Below, piece by piece: positions 44,671-51,501 of a DNA stretch of 64,000 nucleotides. Position 1 is the first letter of the stretch. Each line of letters opens with the position of its first letter. Origin of the DNA: Parvibaculum lavamentivorans DS-1 (GTDB taxonomy: Bacteria > Pseudomonadota > Alphaproteobacteria > Parvibaculales > Parvibaculaceae). The notes below the pieces were generated by a model. The model had not been told where the DNA came from and did not search any database. It worked only from the letters and a program-made list of their open reading frames with translations. A program made the position numbers and the translations under genes. Location of the stretch: the NCBI RefSeq assembly GCF_000017565.1, contig NC_009719.1, positions 310,001 through 374,000 on the forward strand, given 5' to 3'.

Positions 44671-45252
44671 TCAGGTTAAATTGTGCCACAGTCTGCTTGC
44701 GAATTCCCTCTCTTCGTCGCCAACAGCGTCAACGTAGATAGCAGTAGTCGACAGACGGGAGTGCCCCAACCATTTCTGAACAACACTCAGAGGCACATTC
44801 CGCTGGGTTGCTTCGATACCGAATGCGTGGCGCAGCGCTTTTGGCATTGCATGACTACCCACGATGCCGGCGCTTTCCATAGCCTGCTTTACCCAGCTCC
44901 AAGCGGTGGTTCGTCCGATGCGCCAGACGCGATTTTCGCCTCTAGTGGTACGCGGGCGCGCCCGCGAAAGCTCATGGATCTCGTTCAAATCCCGCAGAAG
45001 TGCTCTTGGCACCGGAATCGATCTGAACACGCCGCCCCTCCTCTTCTTGAGACTTTCGATGATCACAACGCCAGCATCGACATCTACCCGCTCAGGTGTG
45101 AGGGCCAGAATCTCCGAGATCCTTGCGCCGGTGTATGTCAGAACTAGGCAGAAAGTGCGTGCGCTAGGATCCAACCCAGCAGCTGCGGCCACAAACGCCT
45201 CTCTCTCGGCAAGCGTCAGGTACTTTCGACGCCCTTTCTGATCATAAATCAT
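44671..45252 (-). CDS. Short tyrosine recombinase (catalytic domain only)
   Basis: A 193-residue recombinase lacking the N-terminal arm-binding and core-binding domains of the usual 300-residue integrase. Catalytic residues are Arg44 (TGARISE), a Lys in ESLKKRR, Arg141 in KALRHAF (the preceding His of HxxR is Lys138), His164 in WLGHSRLSTT and the nucleophile Tyr173. Its start lies 66 bases from the right 25-bp palindrome. The reduced size and the inverted sites resemble small invertases or element-end recombinases. Confidence 0.9.
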   Translation of the reverse strand: MIYDQKGRRKYLTLAEREAFVAAAAGLDPSARTFCLVLTYTGARISEILALTPERVDVDAGVVIIESLKKRRGGVFRSIPVPRALLRDLNEIHELSRARPRTTRGENRVWRIGRTTAWSWVKQAMESAGIVGSHAMPKALRHAFGIEATQRNVPLSVVQKWLGHSRLSTTAIYVDAVGDEEREFASRLWHNLT

Positions 45253-45317
45253 AACCTAAATTGACTTTCGACACTCAAAGCTGAGAGAAGAAAGAGGTTG
45301 ACCTGATTACTATTAAG

Positions 45318-45342
45318 TGAACAGAATTGCTCATTCTGTTCA
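45318..45342 (-). repeat. Right 25-bp palindrome, inverted copy
   Basis: Arms TGAACAGAAT and ATTCTGTTCA around TGCTC. It is the exact reverse complement of 42557-42581. It lies upstream of the tyrosine recombinase gene and downstream of the small acidic gene that ends the QueC-like operon. Confidence 0.7.
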
Positions 45343-45433
45343 AACTATATTGAATTATACTTGATCAAGCACGCAAACGCTAAACGCGTTGGCGTCAACG
45401 TATGATTTGAAGAACATCAGCGAATGTTGGGAT

Positions 45434-45784
45434 TCATTTGTAGAACGAAGACGTATCTGCGGTGACCTGAGAGACCGTGATAGTTCCGCCATCGTCGCTT
45501 AGTTCGCCTTCAAATTTTCCTGGGAAACTCTCTGATATCGTAATTCCACCATCGTCGTCATCGTAATTTAGCGTGACGTGCCACAAGATAGGGCCGAAGA
45601 AGTGTTTGTCCGTGACGAATATCTCATCCTCAAACGTCTCCAATGAGTCTACGACCGTATTGAATGACAAGACGGATAGGTCTTGCCAAGCATCAGTGGT
45701 GGAGACATCTGTCGCGCGTAATATACGGACGATACGCTCCTTCAAGTCTTGCGCTTTTTCCTCGTCAATCTCCGACATCGCCAC
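45434..45784 (-). CDS. Small acidic hypothetical protein, last gene of the QueC-like operon
   Basis: A 114-116-residue protein with acidic stretches (NYDDDDGGITISE, GELSDDGGTITVS) and predicted beta strands. No family recognised. The GTG at 45784 overlaps the stop of the FRG gene (TAGTG), and an ATG two codons later is equally possible. As the partner of an FRG-domain protein it could be an immunity or antitoxin protein, but that is conjecture. Confidence 0.6.
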   Translation of the reverse strand: MAMSEIDEEKAQDLKERIVRILRATDVSTTDAWQDLSVLSFNTVVDSLETFEDEIFVTDKHFFGPILWHVTLNYDDDDGGITISESFPGKFEGELSDDGGTITVSQVTADTSSFYK

Positions 45785-46584
45785 TATCCAATGATTGTAG
45801 ACCCAATGCCAATCCGTGCCTCATAACGCCACTTCAGCGTTGCACAGAGACCGTCGAGATCTGCCCAAATGTGACTGTCATCGATTCCAAGGCGAAAAAG
45901 GCGCCTCCGAAAGCGTGCACGTAGATGATCTGGAATGGTGAAGCTGTTCTTTTCGAACGCTTCCGGCTCCCAAGGAACATTCGGTTCGGGGTGGACGGAA
46001 AAAAGGCCTCTTTGACTGATGATACGAGGCACACTCTTGGCAGGTAGAAGAAACTGCAACCTAGTCAGATCAAATGGATCCGTTTGCACCTTTGTGTCGA
46101 CAAGCTCTTCGTCGCTCAAACTGTGCGCGTAGATGACGGAGCCATCCTTGGCGCTTTTGGCATCGACAGTTGATACCGCGAAGAATGCGGCAACTAGAGG
46201 ATTGGTCGTCCAGTCGAGCAGTCGGGTAGGGAGACCATGATGCTGGGCCAAGGCGAGCCATTCCCAGTCGTCTGTAGGTCTCACGGTTAGAAAAAATCCT
46301 GCAGATTTCTGAAAGGCGCGAAACACCCTAATTTCGTCTGTTAGGTCGTAATTTGGCAGGCGCCCTAAACTGGGAATGCACTTGTGCAGCCGCGAGGCAC
46401 ATCCGCGAAATATCCACCTCGTATGACTCCGTTCATCTATGAATTTCAGGAAGTTCATCCAGACGTCCCTAGCTTCCTTGGCGGTGCTAGCGAGCTCCGC
46501 GGTAGATTTGGGGGCGTGTTGACGTGGTCGCCGGTCGGCGCCACGCCGTCGTCTTGAGGCAGATAAATGGGGCAACGTCTTCAT
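45784..46584 (-). CDS. FRG-domain protein
   Basis: The 266-residue protein contains the FRG domain: WIFRGCAS near residue 57 and LALAQHHGLPTRLLDW with NPLVAAFFA after it. FRG domains are found in toxins, phage-defence and abortive-infection proteins, and are thought to modify or cleave nucleotide-type substrates. The N-terminal 35 residues are basic and low-complexity. The ATG overlaps the stop of the second PfkB-like gene (ATGA), so it belongs to the QueC-like operon; it is a plausible effector. Confidence 0.85.
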   Translation of the reverse strand: MKTLPHLSASRRRRGADRRPRQHAPKSTAELASTAKEARDVWMNFLKFIDERSHTRWIFRGCASRLHKCIPSLGRLPNYDLTDEIRVFRAFQKSAGFFLTVRPTDDWEWLALAQHHGLPTRLLDWTTNPLVAAFFAVSTVDAKSAKDGSVIYAHSLSDEELVDTKVQTDPFDLTRLQFLLPAKSVPRIISQRGLFSVHPEPNVPWEPEAFEKNSFTIPDHLRARFRRRLFRLGIDDSHIWADLDGLCATLKWRYEARIGIGSTIIG

Positions 46585-47750
46585 TGGTCGAAACCCCGAA
46601 GCGTAAGGTAAAGTGCTGTTGTGTAGTCGGTAGTTATATGTGCGTTTGGAAGGATGTTCTGAACACCGCCCGGAGCGTCGGGCCAGTATACAACCGTTGG
46701 TAATCCCGACGTGATCTCGGAATATCTGCCAATCATATCCTGATCCCAGCGAGGGCCGACCAAAATCAGGAATGACGTTGTATCTTCGGTTCCTCCGGTG
46801 AAGTCTCCAAATAGGTCCACCGTAGCCTTGCCGCCCAGCTCGACGATCCAGTCGGCCGTGTGCAGTAGGAGCGTCTCGAACTCCAGCATGCCCTGCCCCA
46901 ACAAACGTACGACACCTGCCTGCGGCATCCCTGGCGTTGCCTTCGGAAGTCGATCTTTCGGAGGTAGGGGAAGTCGAGGACCGTCAACGAAGTACGCTAC
47001 GCACTGTGCTGCATATTCTGCCGCGTTCATTGGCGAACTCTTCTCTTCGGCCCATGCATGCGCAAAGGCCGCGGCAAAAACATCCCCGGAGCCGATCCTG
47101 AAATAACTCTCTGCTGCGACTGGTGGTATTCTTAGAGGATTGTCGTCGCTGGTATAAAGTCGAGCTCCACCCAGCCTATCCTTGAGGAGAAGAAGAAATT
47201 CACCTCGTGGTTTCGTGTCAAATAACTCGGTGATTGCCTCTCTCAATGAGCTAGAACGGTCATCTTCATCGCACTGCAGCCCGGCTAGCGAGAATAGCTC
47301 CCGCTCTGTTAAAATGAGAGCGAGGTTCTCTGCCTCTGACCCGTTGGCCGCAAAGGGTGCTGGCTTGGGTGACTGTGGATCATAGACCACGCGATTACCG
47401 CTTACTCGGGCATCTCCCTCAATTAATCCGAATCTGAGAACGGACTGTCCTTCAACTTCGAGTCGCTGCGCGGCCTCAGTTGGCTCAGTGCAGGCTGCAA
47501 GCTCGAATGGGTGGAGATAGTCAAACGTCACGCCCTTTTCAATTTGTGTTAACTGTCGCGCGATACCAAAGGAGTCCAAAGTTGCGACAATATCGTTGTG
47601 CCAAGGCTCTGCAGCATAAGCATGCAATTCCACATTGATTGTCACCGAACTAAGCGCAACTGCAGAGCGCAGTCCGGACCCGTAAAGTTGATTCCACCGA
47701 GGAAAGCGGCACCTTTCCGCGTATATGCCACCGGCAATCAGCATAGTCAT
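46581..47750 (-). CDS. PfkB-like carbohydrate/nucleoside kinase protein A
   Basis: A 389-residue protein. Residues 1-265 follow the PfkB fold: it starts MTMLIAGGIYAERCRFP, and RIGSGDVFAAAFAHAW at 218-233 holds the family's GxGD catalytic motif (GSGD 220-223). Residues 280-389 form a further Rossmann-like domain (FLILVGPRWDQDMIGRY) at the place where the paralogue at 48726-49910 has a nucleoside-deoxyribosyltransferase. The ATG overlaps the stop of the upstream small gene (ATGA), as in the paralogous pair. Phosphorylation of a nucleoside or modified base ribonucleoside is inferred. Confidence 0.8.
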   Translation of the reverse strand: MTMLIAGGIYAERCRFPRWNQLYGSGLRSAVALSSVTINVELHAYAAEPWHNDIVATLDSFGIARQLTQIEKGVTFDYLHPFELAACTEPTEAAQRLEVEGQSVLRFGLIEGDARVSGNRVVYDPQSPKPAPFAANGSEAENLALILTERELFSLAGLQCDEDDRSSSLREAITELFDTKPRGEFLLLLKDRLGGARLYTSDDNPLRIPPVAAESYFRIGSGDVFAAAFAHAWAEEKSSPMNAAEYAAQCVAYFVDGPRLPLPPKDRLPKATPGMPQAGVVRLLGQGMLEFETLLLHTADWIVELGGKATVDLFGDFTGGTEDTTSFLILVGPRWDQDMIGRYSEITSGLPTVVYWPDAPGGVQNILPNAHITTDYTTALYLTLRGFDQ

Positions 47751-48091
47751 CTTCTCCGTACAAAGACCATGCATCGGGTTGGGGACGCCGCTTGTACGAC
47801 CGCGACGTATGATTCCCCTTGACGAAGGCAGCCTATTAGTCGAGCCAAGCCACGAAAGGCAGCTAGTGTTCCGGCGACTTCTCCTCTTTCGTCCGCGCAA
47901 ACAACGCTAGTCACCGCGCCATTCGTCTTCAGGGTGACTAGCAACTCGTCTCCAAAAGAAAGGGAGGAGGTGATCTCGGGTTGGACACCAACCAAATCCA
48001 CGGTGAAAGAGAGGTCACAATCGTCCGCTCCTTGGGGATCTTCTGGTTGGTAGGGGTTCCTGTTGCCCTTGTTAACAGCGTACCCGCCCAT
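47747..48091 (-). CDS. Small beta-rich protein A (paralogue of 49907-50248)
   Basis: A 114-residue protein beginning MGGYAVNKGN, a flexible 20-residue tail, then a compact domain. It is clearly homologous to the protein at 49907-50248: both share D-x-C-D, LSFGDELLVT versus LHIGDSLNVT, SVVC versus SAVC, and GLARLIGCLRQGESYVAVV versus GLVALINCLERGESYTVVV (each within 20 residues). It starts 44 bases after queC and overlaps the next PfkB-like gene. No known family recognised. Confidence 0.75.
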   Translation of the reverse strand: MGGYAVNKGNRNPYQPEDPQGADDCDLSFTVDLVGVQPEITSSLSFGDELLVTLKTNGAVTSVVCADERGEVAGTLAAFRGLARLIGCLRQGESYVAVVQAASPTRCMVFVRRR

Positions 48092-48135
48092 GAGTTACCT
48101 CCGCCGATATTGCGCTAGTTCTGGCTTCGCACCAG

Positions 48136-48729
48136 CTAAGATGTGCCTTGCGGGAATGCCTCGTCGACTACCTCTCTGTGCTTGATACAACCACTGCATT
48201 GGCCACAAGCATATCTGTGCAAGTGACATGAGAACGTCACTCCAATTAGTTCTCGTGGAAAACTCGATAGCTTGAGAAGCTCGGTGCTGGTGAGGTTCTG
48301 GGCCGGAGCGGTTACTGTGACACAGCCCTCCTGAAGCCGCATTAGGGCATTCAATGTTTGAATAAAGCGAACGCTTCCGTCCGCGTGGAGATCGGTGGCA
48401 ACCGTCCCTATCATGAGTTCTCTGAGGCCTATCGGCTGCAAGAGCATCGCAGCTAGTGTGACAAGCATCTGGTTCCTATAAGGCCAAAACTCCGGCGCTG
48501 CGCCCCCAAGGGCTGTTTCCCGTCCTGCCATCGATCCGGAGCCCAAGGAGGATAAATCCACGCTTATAAGTTTATGTTCGAGGTGAAGTTCGCTACAGAT
48601 AGCCCGAGACGCTGCGGCTTCGCCAAGTGCCGCTTGTTGACCATAGTCCAGGGTCACGCAGATGTCTGGGCGCGTCCAGTGCGCCAGCGCAGACGAGTCG
48701 ATTCCGCCCGAAAGTAACAAAGCTTTCAT
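48136..48729 (-). CDS. QueC-like 7-deazaguanine synthase homologue
   Basis: The 197-residue protein has the PP-loop ATP-binding motif SGGIDS at residues 7-12, WPYRNQ at the QueC substrate-binding position (P-x-R-N), and the zinc site Cys168, Cys175, Cys178, Cys181 in SCHLHRYACGQCSGC. QueC converts carboxy-deazaguanine to the nitrile via an adenylate. Homologues in type IV CBASS (Cap9) and in QatABCD (QatC) act in phage defence. The ATG overlaps the stop of the PfkB/NDT fusion gene. The context, with no queuosine genes, argues for the defence type instead of tRNA modification. Confidence 0.88.
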   Translation of the reverse strand: MKALLLSGGIDSSALAHWTRPDICVTLDYGQQAALGEAAASRAICSELHLEHKLISVDLSSLGSGSMAGRETALGGAAPEFWPYRNQMLVTLAAMLLQPIGLRELMIGTVATDLHADGSVRFIQTLNALMRLQEGCVTVTAPAQNLTSTELLKLSSFPRELIGVTFSCHLHRYACGQCSGCIKHREVVDEAFPQGTS

Positions 48730-49910
48730 CGCATGGCCGCCCACATGGCGTGATAGACCGCCGTGCATATGTCGCCGACAATATGACAATCTGTTCCTTC
48801 GAGCATAGTGAGGCTCTCCGGTCTGGGCAGTTCAGATAAGATAACAACCGGGATTTTGCAGCGGCGCGCGTATCCAATCTCAAAGAGTGTGCCGGCATCT
48901 TCGCCATCCAAGACTGCTAAAATCGAACCAGCCTCCTCAAGACCCTTCAGATCGCGGGTGGCGATATCTTTGGACGTTCCTGACGAACCAACATTGTGGA
49001 GGGGAGAAAAGACGCGACCGCCTACCGAACGCAGCCCGTTGCGTATTTCTTCTACCGCCCACCGCTGACCGAGGTTGAAAAATGGTGCGGCTACATAAAT
49101 ATGCCGTCCCTTATATTCACCGAATACAGGGGTTTGGGGCTGGCAGTCCGCAAGGGAAATTTGGGCGGCACGGCTGCCCACATAGTGAGACACTGCGGAG
49201 GAAGCCCGATGGGCTGCCTCAACCGGAGAGGTGCGTTGTTCGGCCCAGAGTGCTGCAAATATCGCAGAGAAGATGTCACCGGAGCCGATTTTGAATACGT
49301 CACTGGACCGATAGGAGGGAATGGGTGTTGTTGTCCCTGCATCCCAAACGGTGGCCCCATGTGGTCCACGTTTTACTACTATGACTTCTGCGCCAGATAT
49401 ATCACAGAGTTTCTCGGCTGCAGCGTCACCATTAGTCCCGGTGCTCAACTCCAATTCAGTTTCGTTGAGGACGATGGCAAGCTTGTTCGCTTTTGAACCA
49501 TTCTTGCTGAAGTTGAGCGCCTCACTCCAGTGCTGAGGATCGTAGACAGCTCTATCAGCCTTGACGATTGCATCACCCTCAACAAAACCGAAGCGTAAAA
49601 CTGCTGCTCCTTCGACTCGATGGGGAGTTGCTACGTGGGCGATTGGGTGCGGTGTGAGGACCGGTACCGAGAGTGGATGGAAATAGGAGAAGGTGATGTC
49701 TGCCTCGATCTCAACGAGATGAGGATCTACTCCGAAGTTGGTCATTGAGATGCGTACATCTTCGGCCCATTCTCGTGAAGCGTATGCATATAAGGCGCTG
49801 CCGGGTGAGATTCTTGATATCGCTGCCGCTGCGCGACCCCCAGAACCAAAGATGCGAGACCAATTCGGCCAAACGCATTCTTCGCGATATACGCCCCCCG
49901 CCACTATCAT
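48726..49910 (-). CDS. PfkB-like/nucleoside 2-deoxyribosyltransferase fusion (protein B)
   Basis: A 394-residue fusion. Residues 1-255 are PfkB-like, starting MIVAGGVYREECVWP and carrying KIGSGDIFSAIFAALW with GSGD at 209-212. Residues 270-390 match the nucleoside deoxyribosyltransferase fold: HIYVAAPFFN, AVLDGEDAG with Asp335 and TLFEIGYA with the likely nucleophile Glu344. NDT-like domains cut or exchange the base of a deoxynucleoside. The fusion could hydrolyse or sense nucleotides. The ATG overlaps the stop of the upstream small gene. Confidence 0.85.
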   Translation of the reverse strand: MIVAGGVYREECVWPNWSRIFGSGGRAAAAISRISPGSALYAYASREWAEDVRISMTNFGVDPHLVEIEADITFSYFHPLSVPVLTPHPIAHVATPHRVEGAAVLRFGFVEGDAIVKADRAVYDPQHWSEALNFSKNGSKANKLAIVLNETELELSTGTNGDAAAEKLCDISGAEVIVVKRGPHGATVWDAGTTTPIPSYRSSDVFKIGSGDIFSAIFAALWAEQRTSPVEAAHRASSAVSHYVGSRAAQISLADCQPQTPVFGEYKGRHIYVAAPFFNLGQRWAVEEIRNGLRSVGGRVFSPLHNVGSSGTSKDIATRDLKGLEEAGSILAVLDGEDAGTLFEIGYARRCKIPVVILSELPRPESLTMLEGTDCHIVGDICTAVYHAMWAAMR

Positions 49911-50248
49911 CGAGAATTCCTGCCGCCTGCCACGTGGCAGTAGGTAGGCCCCAGCCTGGTCACTACGACAGTGTATGACTCCCCCCGTTCCAAGCAATTG
50001 ATTAGTGCGACTAAGCCTGGGAACGCGGTTAGCGAGCCGACAATCTCGTCGTCACGCGAAACACATACCGCAGAGCGTATTTGCCCGCGTCGATGGATTG
50101 TCACGTTGAGGGAATCGCCGATATGAAGGTTCCGAAGGACATCCACATTCACCCCCTCAAGATCAATGTCGATCTCGATGTCGCACGGGTCTACGTCTTC
50201 GGGAGGGGGACGACGAGGTGTCGAATCGGGTGGAAGTTTGCCTGACAA
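49907..50248 (-). CDS. Small beta-rich protein B (paralogue of 47747-48091)
   Basis: A 113-residue protein that begins MSGKLPPDSTPRRPPPEDV, a disordered Pro-rich tail, followed by the same domain as its paralogue (D-P-C-D, GDSLNVT, SAVC, GSLTAFPGL, CLERGESYTVVV). Each copy directly precedes and overlaps a PfkB-like gene. A conserved M-x-G start on an otherwise divergent tail is notable. Function unknown. Confidence 0.75.
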   Translation of the reverse strand: MSGKLPPDSTPRRPPPEDVDPCDIEIDIDLEGVNVDVLRNLHIGDSLNVTIHRRGQIRSAVCVSRDDEIVGSLTAFPGLVALINCLERGESYTVVVTRLGPTYCHVAGGRNSR

Positions 50249-50318
50249 CGAATCTATCTCCCCAAGTAAAGGAGATCTGATTATGGCTACAAACTGCGGC
50301 TGCGAACAGTAGAGAGTG

Positions 50319-51041
50319 TTACCGTGTTAGTGTGCGCATTTCACGCCACATCAACGCATCCAGCAGCGAAGCGGGGACTTGGAGAGCGCTCGCAAACTCA
50401 AGGAAGCGCATCTCAAGGCTTTGGTAATCACGAGGAAGTGTCACTTGTGTTGGGAACAGACCGATGATCTGCCCTGCTCGAAGGACGTGTATGTCCAAAA
50501 TTGCCACCTCGTTCGAACCTGTCCAATTGCGAACAATCCAAGACGCTGTCTTGGGGCCCACCCCGGGGAGTGACATCAGCTCTGATCGTAGTTCTAGGGG
50601 CGCCTCAGTTGAAAACGTCCGCGAGCCCAGAAATGCAATAGCCGCCGCAACTCTAGCCGCGCGCTGACGAGGAAATCTGTACCTAACTTGGCGGCCCGCA
50701 ACTGAGAGAGGCTTCCTTAGAAGGAGCTCAATTTCCTCTGCCGAAGGAGAGCTCTGGGGGGCCAGTACATCGGCCCGTTTCAGGCGATTCCATGCGGCGC
50801 GGTTGATTTCCATCTTCACGCCGTAACCCCCAAGTAGGCAGAAAACAACATCTTCAACTAGCGGCGTGCCAGTCGGGCTGACGTAGTTCTCTGCAAAGGG
50901 ACCTTCCTGCAGCGCTCGTTCAGCCCAAAATGCAGGGCTTGGCACCCATTCGGGGCGACCGAATTTAACACCCGGGACAACCTCATCATCAGGAGCAAAT
51001 TCGGAGCGGTAGAAAATGGTGGCATGCTTCATGTTATGCAT
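50319..51041 (-). CDS. OGG1-type HhH-GPD DNA glycosylase/lyase
   Basis: The 240-residue protein has the helix-hairpin-helix SLPGVGPKTASW with the presumed lyase Lys164 and the catalytic Asp183 in AILDIHVLR, both at the positions used by 8-oxoguanine glycosylases. It is diverged from housekeeping MutM or OGG. OGG-like proteins are accessory genes (Cap8) of type IV CBASS. It is the first gene of the QueC-like operon, 70 bases upstream of small protein B. Starts at 51041 or 51032 are possible. Confidence 0.85.
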   Translation of the reverse strand: MHNMKHATIFYRSEFAPDDEVVPGVKFGRPEWVPSPAFWAERALQEGPFAENYVSPTGTPLVEDVVFCLLGGYGVKMEINRAAWNRLKRADVLAPQSSPSAEEIELLLRKPLSVAGRQVRYRFPRQRAARVAAAIAFLGSRTFSTEAPLELRSELMSLPGVGPKTASWIVRNWTGSNEVAILDIHVLRAGQIIGLFPTQVTLPRDYQSLEMRFLEFASALQVPASLLDALMWREMRTLTR

Positions 51042-51060
51042 TTATATGCATTTATATGCA
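51034..51060. promoter_or_regulatory. Three-unit repeat overlapping both divergent start codons
   Basis: TATGCA occurs three times with starts exactly 10 bases apart, at 51035, 51045 and 51055, joined by TTTA spacers. The repeats cover the ATG of the glycosylase gene (51041, leftward) and of the XRE regulator gene (51056, rightward), which are only 14 bases apart. One-turn spacing suggests an operator bound by the regulator, and binding would block both starts. Confidence 0.55.
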
Positions 51061-51364
51061 AGAAGGCAACGGGAAATCCTTGATTGAAGCGGTGCGGGCA
51101 CGCAAGCGTGAGTTGGGTATCTCCCAGCTCTCGCTTGCCAAACGTCTTGGTGTAAGCCAAGGGCATCTCTCGAAGGTGTTGTCAAAAAAAGCCCTAGTTT
51201 CCGACAAAATTAATGGAAGAATGCTCAAGTTTCTCGAGAGGATTGAAGAGGGAGAGCATGTGACCACGGATCAATTGGAGCAGGAAATCCTTTCCGCGCT
51301 TAGGGAGTCTCCAACCTTCCGGACGCTGGTAATAAGTGCATTAGAAATGCATAAAAAAGCATAG
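51056..51364 (+). CDS. XRE-family regulator of the QueC-like operon
   Basis: A 102-residue protein with helix-turn-helix ISQLSLAKRLGVSQGHLSKVLS and a helical C-terminal half. It is transcribed away from the eight-gene operon and is the obvious candidate for its repressor. The start at 51056 lies within the repeated operator-like sequence. Confidence 0.85.
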   Translation: MQEGNGKSLIEAVRARKRELGISQLSLAKRLGVSQGHLSKVLSKKALVSDKINGRMLKFLERIEEGEHVTTDQLEQEILSALRESPTFRTLVISALEMHKKA

Positions 51365-51501
51365 TTGGCTCTGTGCCGACAACACCGTCAGTACTCGGAT
51401 ATCTCGCTCTGGAAGGTGGAGTTCGTTTATCATGAGCCGCCCACTGGTGCGGCTTCGCCAACCTGGGGCGTCGACGCTCCCTTTCCAAAGGGAGTTGTTC
51501 G

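Larger units (their letters stand above)
42557..45342. mobile_element. 2.8 kb segment bounded by inverted recombination-type sites
   Basis: Between the two identical 25-bp palindromes lie three rightward genes (histidine phosphatase, methyltransferase, phosphoribosyltransferase-like) and a leftward tyrosine recombinase whose start codon is 66 bases from the right palindrome. Because the sites are inverted, recombination between them would flip the segment instead of removing it. The segment may therefore be an invertible cassette or a small mobile unit with inverted ends. It is directly next to the QueC-like operon. Confidence 0.6.

Noticed and set aside
48136-48729. Housekeeping queC for tRNA queuosine synthesis
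   Set aside because: No queD, queE or queF lies near, the gene is embedded in an AT-richer accessory operon with an OGG-like and PfkB-like genes, and the protein is shorter than typical QueC (about 230 residues).
32301-51041. A standard CBASS operon of type II or type IV
   Set aside because: No CD-NTase gene or TGT-like gene was found in either cargo block. Only accessory-type proteins (Cap2/Cap3-like in one, QueC/OGG-like in the other) are present, so the standard name does not apply.
50319-51041. Endonuclease III or MutY repair gene
   Set aside because: There is no C-terminal 4Fe-4S cysteine cluster. The Lys164/Asp183 arrangement fits the OGG group.
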